Assembly: GCF_902148855.1 (NCBI RefSeq)
Contig: NC_043971.1
Location: 3,612,449 to 3,676,448, forward strand
From: Sphaeramia orbicularis
Lineage: Eukaryota; Chordata; Actinopteri; Kurtiformes; Apogonidae
DNA: 64,000 nt
Direction: 5' to 3'
Below, one piece after another: positions 52,070 to 63,671 of the stretch. The translations under genes and the position numbers were made by a program. Within the stretch, counting starts at the first letter, position 1, and each line of letters starts with the position of its first letter. The notes below the pieces were generated by a model, which ran no database searches, was not told where the DNA came from, and was given only the letters and a program-made list of their open reading frames with translations.

Positions 52070-55000
52070 ATGGAGGACTCGGAGGTGGAGCTGGCGGTGA
52101 CGGAGCCGGACGCTCTGGGTGCAGACTTCATTACGGTGGAGTTGGACACGCAGCCCATCGAGTACGTGGTGAAGTGGGCCGAGGTGGGGTCGAAGTTCAC
52201 CATCTCCTGTGTGAAGAAGGACTCGGACGACCCAGCGGACCTGACTGCCGAGCAACTGAAGATCGAGACCGACGAGGCGTTCTTCGCCCCCTACGAGGAG
52301 GTGTACCCCTGCGAGGTGACGGAGCAGAGCGTCGAGATCAAGACAGACTCCGATGAGGAGGACGAGGAGGAGCGCGACGACGAGCACGAGGTGCTGCTGG
52401 AGGCGGGTGGCGGACATCTGGAAGGAGACGCCGACTCAGACCAGAACGACGACTATGAGCCCGACGAGCGACAGTACCGCTGTAGCTACTGCGGGAAGTG
52501 CTACAGCCACGCCTCCAGCCTGTACCGCCACCAGCAGACGCACACCGGCAAAGGGGCGGCGCCACCCGCCAAACGGGCGCTGGAGCCTACGCACCAGGAG
52601 GCCCGCTACACCTGCCCACACTGTGGCATGAGCTTCAAGGGCAGCAGGTCAGTAGGGGGTCACAGGTCAGTAGGGGTCAAAGGTCAAAGACCACACAAAC
52701 TAACCCTCACTTCATTAGCTCTTAATCTGTCAACTACTTCCACAACCAACCAGTCAAATTAGATTAGAAACAAAAAAATGGACAAACTGGAGATAAAAAC
52801 AACGTCCAAACATACTCTGTTACAGAAGGAAATGGAAAAATAATATGAACCACATATCACTGATCATAGATGTTAAAGTGCATTTAGTCTGTTCACATTT
52901 TCTCCACATGACGTAATGTTTCCTCCTGAAAATAAGAGTGAAGGCCCATTGATGCTCACTGTCCGTTTGTGAATGGGTTTGTGTGGTCCAAACGGTGTCA
53001 GTGTCACTGCCCTTATTCTTCCATGTGTCCATTACATTGGAAGGAGTATCTGGCATCAGTCCACCAGAGGGCGCTGCTCTGAATTTACACATTGGACAAA
53101 TACCACGAAGAAGAGCAGAGTTTTCTGAAAGAAGAAGAAAGTCAATAATAACCAACATGGTGATGGCAGGAACTTCATCTTTAAAACGCAGAGAACCTCA
53201 CGTGTAAAACACCTGTAGAACACAGAAGCTCACCTGTAGATGCATCTCCATCCAGGTAGTGCTGTCTCTGCAGCTGGTGAATACACGATGAATATGTTTG
53301 TCTCTTTGGATGTTTCTTTATTTGATTTATGTTTGAGTGTATAAAGTCTTCTCTTATTGACTGTCTGCAGGATTTCAGAGTCTGAACTGTTAGAGTCGGA
53401 TCCAATTAGACACTGAGTATGTTTACGTGACACTAAAAAACTGAGTTATTGTGTTAGTCTAAAACTGGATGGGAAAAGTCCATGTAAAGGTTTTAGTTTT
53501 CCTGCAAGTAAACAGACCAGTGGGACCGGAACTGAACCTGATGTTTTGACCCGGAATCCAACATCAGGCATCTGATCTGCACTAACAGTTGAGCAGACAC
53601 AAAGTCCCATATGTTCAGATTTGAACCGTTGTCCATGATGGTTCCAGTTTAACCTCTGGGTTTGTGATTAACTCACTATTGACATTGTGTCGGTGATGGC
53701 GCACAAGCTGAAAGAGTGAATATCCCCACCTGTCATAGCAGAGGAGACAGGGTTTAACTGTAAACCCATTACATCTACATGTAGACTGGGACGAAGACAG
53801 CAGAACAGTTCAAGGGTTTAGTGGAGTTACGGTCATAGATCGTCTAATTGGCCTTTTGGTTAAAACATCTCAAATGGTAAAGTTGGTTTTGATGCTTATG
53901 TTTGAAACCTGAAAACAAACCAGACTATTTTATTTAATGGTGTTTGAGCTTCTCTGCACCAAATATGGTGATTCTGTTCTGGTTCTGGAGGGGGATGTTC
54001 TTCACTTTAACTGTTTGTTTGTTAGGATGCTGGGCAGTCACCTGAGGCTTCATGGGAAGAGGCGGATCCACCCCTGTAACATCTGTGGGAAGGAGTTCAA
54101 CCACAGTTCCAGCCTGTCCCGCCACCGCCTTATCCACAAGAAGGGAAAAGGAATCCCCAAGGATGCTGCCCTCGGACCCAACATGGCCACCCTACGCCAC
54201 TCACTGAAGACCAGCACCAAGAACAAGAAGACCAAGAGGCAGCAGACGACCACCATCGTCCAGACCCAGACCCACAGCGGGGACAAGTTCTACGCCTGTC
54301 CACAGTGTGACATGAGCTTCAGGACGTCCACGCAGCTGTCCAAACACCAGGTGAGACCACAGGATACCAGGTCCAGACCCCAGCTGAGGTGGAGCAGGTC
54401 CTGGTTAAGGGTCAGTGTTTCAGGACCACATATCTATAATGAGGTCATAAGTGGGTGGAGTGAAGATGGAAGCCCCTCCTCCTGGTCTATAGATGAACCT
54501 TCTAAAGCAGTGTTTTTCAACCTTGGGGTCGGGACCTCACATGGCGTCGCCTGGAATTCAAATGGGGTCGCCTGAAATTTCTAGTAATTGATAGAAATAA
54601 AAACTTACTAATAAAAAAATATGTAGTGAGTTGACAGAGACGATCACAATCCATAAAAGACATGACAAACCATGAAGCTGAAACTGAAGCACTGTGGTTC
54701 TGTTTATCTGTCAAATGTTCATTGTGGTCAGTTTCAGATGCTGCAGCTCTTTCATAATTCATAGTTTCAGTTCTTGTTTGTTCAGTATTAATTGTCCTCC
54801 TTGTAAATCACAGCTGGACTGACTGTACATATCCTGACCAAGGAAAATCCAATTCTCCTTTTGTGCAGTAATCTACACCTGGATTTATTGCCTCCGTCCA
54901 GAATAATACACATTATATAGACTAAATGTAGTCTAAAATTAATGTTTATTTAAAACATAGTATAGCAATCTATTACATGATCAAAAACAAATTAATTTTA

Positions 55001-55765
55001 GCAAAAAAAAAAAAGTCTCAGTTTTGAATGTATGGGCTCACAAGAAATTTGTGATGTTAAAATGGGGTCACGAGCTAAAAAAGGTTGGGAACCACTGTTC
55101 TAAAGGTCTTAAATGATGCTGAGGAAACACCTCATGTTGACTCTAGAAACAGGAGACTGTGAAGCTCTGAGTGAAATGCATGGTGGGAGTTGTAATCTAA
55201 CGGTTGTGTGTATATCCATCAGGTGACCCATGTGAAGGAGCTGCTGGACAACTACACGCCAGGTAAAGAGAATCTGGGAGAGACGTCATCAGACCTGAAG
55301 ATCCGCCTGAAGCTCTGCTCCAGAGACAAACCCAACTTCTACACCCTCTGTAAGAAGAACCGCCGCCGCCGTGCTGGCCGGGGCGCCAAGCGAGGCCCTG
55401 CCTCCTCGGAGGACGAGGAAGGGGGCGGGGCGGGAGGAGGGGCCGGTCGTCACGGCTGCGGCCAGTGCGGGAAGCGTTTCAGCCATGCCTCCAGCCTGGC
55501 ACGGCACCAGCAGACCCACCGGGTGGATGGTGGGCGCATGAAGCTGCAGCAGCACCACCAGAAGACCGGACTCCAGGGCACCGCCAAGACCAAGACCTAC
55601 ACCTGCGCCGCCTGTAACAAGACCTTCATGCACTCGTCGAGCTTCTCTCGCCATAAGAAGGCGCACATGGAGGAGGAGCACCGCCGGGCCGCCACTGCCG
55701 CCGCCAAGCACTGCAAGAGACCGGTGTTAGATGAGACTGCGCCGTTGGAGTCCGATTCTGAGTGA
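52070..55765 (+). CDS. C2H2 zinc-finger protein with acidic N-terminus (not named)
   Basis: Three coding exons: 52070-52647 (exon begins at 52012), 54026-54350 and 55223-55765. Phases agree and give 481 residues ending at TGA 55763-55765. The first ~145 residues start MEDSEVELAVTEPDALGADF and contain IEYVVKWAEVGSKFTISCVK, then a strongly acidic run (DSDEEDEEERDDE). Six C2H2 fingers follow: YRCSYCGKCYSHASSLYRHQ, YTCPHCGMSFKGSR (split by the first intron and completed by MLGSHLRLH), HPCNICGKEFNHSSSLSRHR, YACPQCDMSFRTSTQLSKHQ, HGCGQCGKRFSHASSLARHQ and YTCAACNKTFMHSSSFSRHK. Three fingers share an (H/N)(A/S)SSL helix. Basic GAKR/RRRR stretches before finger five could be nuclear signals. No KRAB, SCAN or BTB domain is visible. 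It is probably a nuclear DNA-binding regulator, but I do not recognise the orthologue. Confidence 0.88.
52648..54025. other. Zinc-finger gene intron 2, no other feature
   Basis: Unique sequence between the split finger halves. Several short open frames are not supported by splice signals or homology. Confidence 0.6.
54508..55097 (-). mobile_element. hAT-like MITE 'CAGTGGTTCCCAACC' family, copy 4, inverted
   Basis: It starts CAGTGTTTTTCAACC and ends GGTTGGGAACCACTG with the exact 8-bp duplication TTCTAAAG (54500-54507, 55098-55105). It occupies most of the last intron of the zinc-finger gene, 125 bp before the final exon. Confidence 0.93.
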
Positions 55766-58227
55766 TGCTACCCAGACCGGCACCGGCTCAGACCGGATCT
55801 GGACCGGTCCTGGAGCTGCTCTGGGTTGGTTCTGAACCAGTGCCGACTGGTTCTGGACTGGTTTGGGACCAGTTCTCTCATAAGAGTTCTAATTGAAAAG
55901 GATCTGGAGTCGTTGGGGACAGATTCTGGATTTGTTGTCCCAGTTTGGGGAACTGGACTCTTCCTCTGGTGTAGATAGCAGCAGGACATCCATATGTGGT
56001 CGTATGGGGCGTGTCCACATACGGTCATATCCATATATGGTCATTACTGACCGTTAGCTCTTAAGGATGGGATTAGATTTAAAGTGTTAGACCCGCCCCT
56101 TGCCTCTGGCCCTGCCCCCTGTCTGTTTGCTTTCATTCTGCCCTCTCTACACTCCATTTCCCATCAGCCACCTGGGGAGGCCACTCCTGGCTGCCACTAC
56201 AACTCCCATCAGCCCCGGGTCTTAGCATTCTGGGAAACTGAGTCTGACCATAAAACGAACTCATTCAGTTCAGGTTGAAGTTTATTAACGATAAAAATAC
56301 ATAAGATACGTTTGTTCAAGAGGAATCAGAGACGCACACATCTGATACAGACCATGTTTCTGTTTATTTGTTTTTGTTGTTATTTATTTCCCCCCTTTTG
56401 TTTTTTTGGAAACAAAGAAATAAGTCATTGTAAAAAAAAGAATAATAACTGAACTGTTTTAAAGTGTTTCATCACATGTTGTTTAAATGAGCACAAATTG
56501 GTTTCACAGCAGAGTAAAATAAGAGCTCAGAACCAGAAAGAATCACATTTTAATCTTTGGCGTGTCTGTGTTAGCCCCGCCCCTTCACCACACCCTCTTT
56601 CCGGTGTCTTTGTTTGATTCTTTGAACATTTGATCGAGTACCAGATAAGATGGTAAAAATACAGAAAACACAATAGTTTGAGCAGGAGTTAAAGATGCAG
56701 TGATGGTTTTTATATCTTAAATTCAATCACACATTAATGAACCAACGTGGATCAGATCAACAGGTGGAATTCATGTTCACGTCAGGTGAATATGTGATAC
56801 GTGATATGTGGGTTGGGGTCAAAGGTCGATGTTTTAACTATTAGCTCCTGGATTCTGTGACATCACAATTGGCCTGATTATTAATGTGGTTACTGATCGT
56901 CCATAGGCATCTTTCTCCCCTTGTAGATTCGATTGGCTGCAGTTCTGAGGCCCAGCATTCTGATTGGTTCACTGTGTTTTCATATTTAATGTTCATTGTT
57001 TCTGTTTTTTTTTTTTTTTTTTTTTTCAAAGGTTAAAATGTGAAATCCCAGCAGACGAGCTGATTGGTCAGAGCCGTTTCCTCCACTCTTAACATTTGCA
57101 TGAAGACTATAACTTGCAGCTCGTCAGCCATGTTTGTAGTTCTGTGGCATTTCCTGTTTCAGCGGCGGAGCGGCTGCGTCCCGGAGGTCAAAGGGCAAAC
57201 TGCACTACTTATTTATGGATTTGGACAATGTTGTAATATATGGATATAAATGGTATTTAATGTGATTCACGAGAAAAAAAAAAACAACAAAAAACTAAGA
57301 GAGTGGCCTCGCTGCACTCGTTATTGTAGCACTACCACCGCCACCTTCATCATTTAGCACTATCATCATCAGATGCAAACAGGAAGAGAAGCAGATTTCA
57401 CAGTAAAAGCCTCAGCGTATGAGAGGATTAATCAGCTGATGAACGACGATAAACATCTAAACCTAAAGAGTTGCTCTGATTGGCTGAAGCTAATGTCTGA
57501 GTCAGAGTTGAAATGACCACCAGATAACTCACAGCGATGCATCACAACTCAATAGAACATCCAGTAATAACCATAACATCCAATTATAACGAGTTATGAC
57601 AAACATCGAACTCTCGCTGGGGACAAATTAGGTACAAACGGCAAACGTTACAGCTTTGCAGCAGAATCACTGACGTCTTCATCAGCCGATGGGGACACTT
57701 TTATCCACTAAAGTCTGACGTTTGTCCCACTCTGAAGTCTATTTTGGACCAGACTCGACTAAACACAAACTAAAGGGTCGTTCTGATTGGCTGATGTTAA
57801 AGTGGGCGTTTCCCCTCAGAGGTAGGAGGTGCCTCCAGCCGCCGCCGTTCTTCGGTTCACACGAGATTTTGTCCAAAGACCTGAGACTGAAACAGATGGA
57901 TCGGATTTAGCCAATTCTGACCTGTGGACGTCGGCCACGCCTGCTCCTCCTCCTGCTCCTGCTCCTCCTGTTCTGTTGGGTTCTTTCTGTTTCAGCCCAT
58001 TTCTGCTGCCATCTGCATTAGATCCTTGTGTTGCTCCTCCTCCTCGTCATGCTCCTCCCATTCTGTTGGGTTCTTTCAGTTTCAGCCCCTTTCTGCTGCC
58101 GTTTGCATTAGATCCTTGTTGTGTTGCTTTGTTTTCCAGCTGCAGGTAGAAGGTTGTACGTCATTGTATCGTGTTTGCCAATAGAATAAACCCAGTTGAC
58201 ATGTTTTGTCTTGCATTTTGTAATAAA
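55766..58227 (+). other. Zinc-finger gene 3' UTR
   Basis: A non-coding tract follows the stop codon. AATAAA signals at 58185-58190 and 58222-58227 are good candidate ends. A CTCCTCCTGCTCCTGCTC repeat lies near 57943, with two copies of GTTGGGTTCTTTC...TTTCAGCCC (57975 and 58065) forming a direct duplication of about 90 bp. A T-run lies at 57007-57026. Confidence 0.55.
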
Positions 58228-58796
58228 CCTTTGAAAGAAGTTGTGTTTTTCTGTGTTTTCAGTCAGTAAAAGATGGAATGAAAATGACATGAAGGTGTAA
58301 AAAAAACAAACAAAAAAAAAACAGATTCAGGTTTAATTTCAGAGCTGATGTATGTTCATTTTCACCAGATTTTCTTTATCTTTGTGGGTGTTCTTTACTC
58401 CAGGGTCTCGTGATCCTCTGAGTCTGTCTACTGCCATGAACCTCCTTCAGATTCACCAGAACCATCAGAGTCCAACAGGATCCGACAACAGGCCAGAACC
58501 ACCAGAACCTTCAGACTCAGAGCTTCAGATTTAGCTGTTTTCAACTGGAATGATGCCCTCTGGTGGACAAGAGCAGCACGTACAGCCCATCCACCTACCT
58601 CTGAGTTTATCAGACTAAGGTTCACACTGAAGGTAAATCTGAACAAAACTGTTGTAAACTGATGTATGTGAACAATTACCACTAAAAGCATGAACATACA
58701 GGTCATGATTTGTGGTTTAATAACGTTCATGAAGTGAGAAGAGAAAAGGTTTTTTAGAAACGGTTGGAAATAAAAAGACCTGACAGTCGAACCCAG

Positions 58797-59602
58797 GGGT
58801 TTTCAGGGGCCACTTTCACTCCAATATGATCTGAAATGTAATAATAACAGTAAAAAAAGTCAAAGTACGTCAGGAAAATACTTAGATCTACAAACTATCC
58901 TTCAAAATCTGAATAACATGAACAACCTGAAATTTCACAATATTCAACCTCAGTTTATCATTTCCACAAATACATTCGACAGTTAGCTCAATATGATCTG
59001 AAATGGGCTGAATCAGTAAAATTATAACAGCGAAAAAAAAAAAAAACATTATGAAAATATTTACATCTACAAACTATCCTTTAAAAATGTGAATAACATG
59101 AACAAACTGAAATTTAATGAGAAAAACCAGTGTAATTTTACCAGTATTCTGCCTCAGTTTATCATTTACGCATGTACATTATAACGTACAGATCACAGTG
59201 GATCTACAAATACACAAAACATTTAATAACAGAATATTGGTAAAAAAAAAATAAAAAAATACACTTATTTCTCTCAAGACATTTCAGATCTTGTGATATT
59301 TGTTCATGTTATGCACATTTTTTGTGGAAAAATAGTAAATAGAAAGGAAAAGTTAACATTTTCGTGTAATTTACTTTTTTACACTAAAAAAAAAAAAAAA
59401 TGAAAATTTGTGGTTTTTGAATTCATTTTTCATTATTTATGGGTTATTCTGATAATATTTTACTGGTTCTGACCAGCTTTAGATCATATTGGTCTGTAGG
59501 TGGAACCTGAACTAAAATAATTTGGATATCTTTGACTGTTTTGATCTTCATTGTAATTTTCATATTTCACAAATGTATCCAGTATTTTTTGACATCTGTG
59601 GT
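58797..59602 (+). mobile_element. hAT-like MITE 'GTCAAACTCA' family, copy 3, degenerate
   Basis: CAGGGGTTTTCAGGGGCCAC opens a stretch with CCTTCAAAATCTGAATAACA, TCAGTTTATCATTTACGCAT and GATAATATTTTACTGGTTCT, all shared with the copies at 12375 and 61403. A part near 58930-59110 is duplicated. The ends are worn and no target duplication is visible. Confidence 0.6.
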
Positions 59603-61402
59603 TTAACCTGTTCCTTCCACATAGTTACTGTTGATTTCCTCCTATTTATCAAGTCTGTTCTAACCCTTATGTGACTCATATCTGATTATTTACAACCAAA
59701 TCAGACCCATGACACTTTCACATCTGCTCCTAATTATGATTCAGATCTGACGTTTGGCCAGTTTTTCTTAAAATTTATGGTAAATGAGCCAAAAATTAAC
59801 AAAACTTTCTTAATTTATGACCATTCTGTTAATTTTTCTTCACTTTACTGATAATTTAGTTAATTTTTGGCTTTTTTTTTTTATACATACATATTACATG
59901 ATGAGTGATATGGGGAAAAAATGAACAAAATCATCACAAATTTTACGAAAAAAATAGGGAAAAAAATTAACAATTTTCCTAATATATGGTATTTTGTTCA
60001 TTTTTAGCTAGTTTATAAATACGAAATTTGAAAACTGAGCAAAATCTTCTGAAAATGCATAATTTTGTTAATTTTTTGCAAAATTTTTCTTACTTTTTGA
60101 GAATTTGGGACATTTTTGCTTGTTTTTGTAAATGTAGTTTCATCATTTTATCTGACTTTTACGTCATTGAAAATGTCATAGTTCTGTCCTGGAGGCGAGA
60201 CCAGATCCATATTTCCTGTATAAACATAGTGCGAAGGTTGTGACGTCATTTCAGGACATGGATCGTTCATATGAGTCTGATGGCATCATGTTTACATTAG
60301 AATGTGAAAAAAAAAAAAAAAAAAAATCAGATTTTCAGCAAAACATCAGATTTGATCATTCAGACCTGCAGTGAACATGACCTCCTCAGTCTGTAGAATC
60401 TGTTCATTATCACCTGAAATCTGATGCTGCGTTTCTCTCCGTCACTATTTTTAAATCGCAGAATTATTTACAGATAATTAATGTAATTATTTATTCATGG
60501 TTGATTTCACCTTCATTTTTATTCATCTGTTGGCACTTAGAGGCTCTGCTAACATCCACAGACTGTTCATATTCTATCATTCATCATATACTAATACCAG
60601 TACGACTAATAATAATAATAGTAATAATAAACGTATAAGAGCTTTATGTGACTTTTCTGAAGGTGAGTAGTCTTTCATTTGGCTTTAATTAATTAAAGCT
60701 GTTTGACCTGAGGTGTGAAGACAGAACATCCATGAACATAAACAGGTTTTATGTCCAAGTGGAAAATGGAACATCTGGAGGTTATATAATTAATAAAATT
60801 AAATCAAGTAAGAGCGTGTATATAAAATAACATGGTTTATCATTTCAATTTTTTCTTCAGATTATTTTGGGAAATGTCACGTTGAAAATTCAGACTAAAA
60901 AACTCATTTCATTAACGTTTAAGCATCTGTTGTAAAAGTTGATCACATTTAATCTGAACAGAATGAAAGGGTTAAGAATCCAGATGGATCTACAGGAATC
61001 CAGATAGATCTATATGAATCCAGATAGATCTACAGGAATCCAGATAGATCCAGGCCCGATTGGAAAGTTGTCTGACTCGTTTCGAGGTCGTCTCACCTCC
61101 AACAGCAGATACAAGACTTGATATAAGAAAACAATTATGAATTCTTCCAGTTTTGGAATTTATTCATATTCAATCCAAGCCGGGGTCTTTTCGTAACCCT
61201 AACCACCACAACAAAACCACCGCTGGATCCTCCAATGTCAATGAAGTGAGTCCGTTCATAATAAACCCAACAGGACCTACTGTATGTTCATGACTAAACT
61301 GGATTCACTCTGAGACCGGGTCGGTTTGAGCCTGGTCTGATGTGGATGTAACAGAATCAGACACAACAAAACCTAAAATCTGTTTTTATTTACAGTTTAC
61401 AC
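59603..61402. other. Intergenic AT-rich stretch, no gene seen
   Basis: Mostly AT-rich unique sequence. A short tandem of AATCCAGATAGATCTACAGG units lies at about 60977-61050 and an A-run at 60308-60326. Confidence 0.5.
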
Positions 61403-62153
61403 CAGGGGTCTCAAACATGAGGCCTGGGGGCCAAAGGCGGCCCGCTAAAGGTTCCACTGCGGCCTGTGGGATGAACTGAATTGCAAAAATTCCACAGTCC
61501 AGGCTGTGGAACTCATTTTAGTTGCGGTTCCACATACAGACCGATCTGATCTACAGTCAAATAATAACAGCAGAAGAACCAACAAAAAAGAATGACTCCA
61601 TATTTTCTTCTCTGTTTGATGTGAAAAAAATATCACATTATGCCTAAAAAAAAAGACAATTTCAAATTTTTGTCTTTGTTTTAATGAAAAAAATAACATT
61701 AAATTATGAAAATATTTACATTTACAAACTATCCTGTAACAATAAAATGTGAATAACCTGAACAAATATGAACAACCTGAAATGTCTAAAGAAAATTAAG
61801 AATAATTTTAACAGTTTTCTGCCTGTTCCTCAGTGTTTAGTGTCTTTGGAGTTTGGTTCCATAATGCACATGTAGAAATGAAAGTTGAGGCATAATATTA
61901 TTAAAATTGCACTTATTTTTCTTAAGAAATTTCAGTTTTTTCAGGTTATTCACATCTATTTTGTTTGGATAGTTTATTAAAGTAAGTATTTTCATAATTT
62001 AATGTTTGGGGTTTTTTTGCACTAAAACAAAGGCAAAAATTTGAAGTTGTCATTATTTATAGATTATTATGTTATTATTTTACTGGTCCGGCCCACTGGA
62101 GATCAAATGGGGCTGAATGTGGAACCTGAAAGAAAATGAATTTGAGAGCCCTG
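61403..62153 (+). mobile_element. hAT-like MITE 'GTCAAACTCA' family, copy 4
   Basis: It starts CAGGGGTCTCAAACATGAGG and ends TTTGAGAGCCCTG. The flanks GTTTACAC and ATTTACAG are a worn 8-bp duplication. The beginning contains a second start-like segment near 61490, so it may be two copies joined. Confidence 0.75.
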
Positions 62154-62395
62154 ATTTACAGCATCCCAGAGTTTTTGGAATTGGGGTTTAACAGTAAGTA
62201 AAGACATGTTATGTTTCTATGATTTAGCAGCTGATGAATAATGATGTGACTGTGAGATGATGAACATTTAAAGCACATCAGAGTCCATCCACCATTTAAT
62301 GCCACATTTTATTGATAGTTGATTGATTGTATGATTCAGTGATATCCTGTAGGGACGCAGTGATAGGAGGGTTAAAGGTCACATGGATCCTGTGT
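62154..62395 (-). other. PRKN 3' UTR
   Basis: On the minus strand after the PRKN stop, AATAAA lies at 62313-62308, about 85 bp downstream, a plausible poly(A) signal. Confidence 0.6.
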
Positions 62396-63517
62396 TCATC
62401 CGAACCAGTGGTTTCCCATACAGTCCCTGTTCCAGGGGATTCCACAGAGCCAACACCACTGAGCCCTGCAGACCGGACAGTGCATGTGCATACAGCCGCC
62501 TGCAGGGGGAGACAGAGGCCAGTCAGCACAGGTAGGCATTAGGGGTCTGTATTGGCAAGAATCTGGTGATACCATACGAATCACAATACTAGGATCATGA
62601 TACGATATATCATGATACTGTTAAAAAGGCAATTTTTTTGTTTGTTTCTTTTTTTGTAATGATTATTATTCTGAAGAATTTAATTACTCCAGAAATCTGC
62701 ACAAATACTAAACATACTTTTATTTGATCAGAACAGGATCTAATGCTACATCACAAAATTTTCATGTGTTAAAACTTAAATTATGTTTTATGGACATTAC
62801 AGTTTAAGATCCTGTTCACATGTTCATATTCTATTAATTCATAACTAACATCATAGCATTATTTTTGTGCAATCCCAACAAAGGAACTAACAGTATTTAA
62901 TAAAAGAGTGTTAAATAATAATAAATAAAATATAAACAAAAAAGAAAAACAAAACTGAACCTCCACAATATCTGCATTTGAATAAATACCTGAAAAATAT
63001 CGATACAGTACTTTTTAATATCGATACAGTATTGTGAAATGAAATATCACGACATATAGCAGAACCGATATTTTCTTACAGCCCTACTAATGACCAACAT
63101 CAGCTTCACATGTGGATGTTATTTAGTTTCATAACGATTTTCTTTTGTAAAGTGAAGTTATTTTTATATTTTACTCCGGTTCGTCCTGTTGTGGTTGTTG
63201 CTGTACATGCTAACTCTGTCTATATTTATAGGAACTAACAACACAACATGTGAGTGTTTGGCTCTCGGTAGTAACTCGGTGGCGGCTGGTGAAAACCAGT
63301 GGGCGGAGTCTGTAACCAAGGCAGGTCCTGGATCTGTCGGACCTGCCCCGTGATCTGGACCTCAGTGGTTTTCACTGATCTAGAATCAGCTCCAGTTACC
63401 GTCTTTCTCCACAGGAGCCGAACACTGAGGGCAGCGTTTGGTGGAGTTCTGGATGAGGAGCAGGGAGGCGTGGTCCCACCTCCCCCTGAGCGACGCCCCC
63501 CGGTCCACCACGAACCC
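62396..63517 (-). CDS. prkn: Parkin RBR E3 ubiquitin ligase, last two coding exons (5' part outside window)
   Basis: Two minus-strand exons, 63517-63400 (118 nt) and 62499-62396 (104 nt), join in phase 1 and end at TGA. The 118-nt length and both phases equal human PRKN exon 11. The first exon encodes [19 protein letters not shown] then [11 protein letters not shown], matching human RWEAASKETIKKTTKPC and PRCHVPVEKNG. The second encodes [26 protein letters not shown] and MGNHWFG. This is the RING2 (Rcat) domain with catalytic cysteine in GGCMHMHC (human Cys431) and most zinc ligands kept. Two departures: the human CPQPQC ligand spacing is CPVC here, two residues shorter, and the protein ends WFG rather than WFDV. 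Parkin ubiquitinates mitochondrial outer-membrane proteins in PINK1-driven mitophagy. Earlier exons lie beyond 64000. The intron at 62500-63399 holds a hAT-like MITE. Confidence 0.94.
62540..63086. mobile_element. hAT-like MITE 'TAGGGCTGTATATTGGCAAG', copy 2, in PRKN intron
   Basis: It starts TAGGGGTCTGTATTGGCAAG and ends AACCGATATTTTCTTACAGC then CCTA. It is about 200 bp shorter than the copy at 51183 but otherwise colinear. Confidence 0.75.
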
Positions 63518-63671
63518 CTGGCAGACAGAGGACACCGATGTCAAACTCCGCAGTAACGACTCCCTTCGTCTGATTTAAGAGATGAACTTCAGGGTCAGAA
63601 TCTACGGAAGTAAATCTGTCTCATCAGATTTTAAATTATCAAAGCCCATGAATTTCTAGCACTGATTTTTT

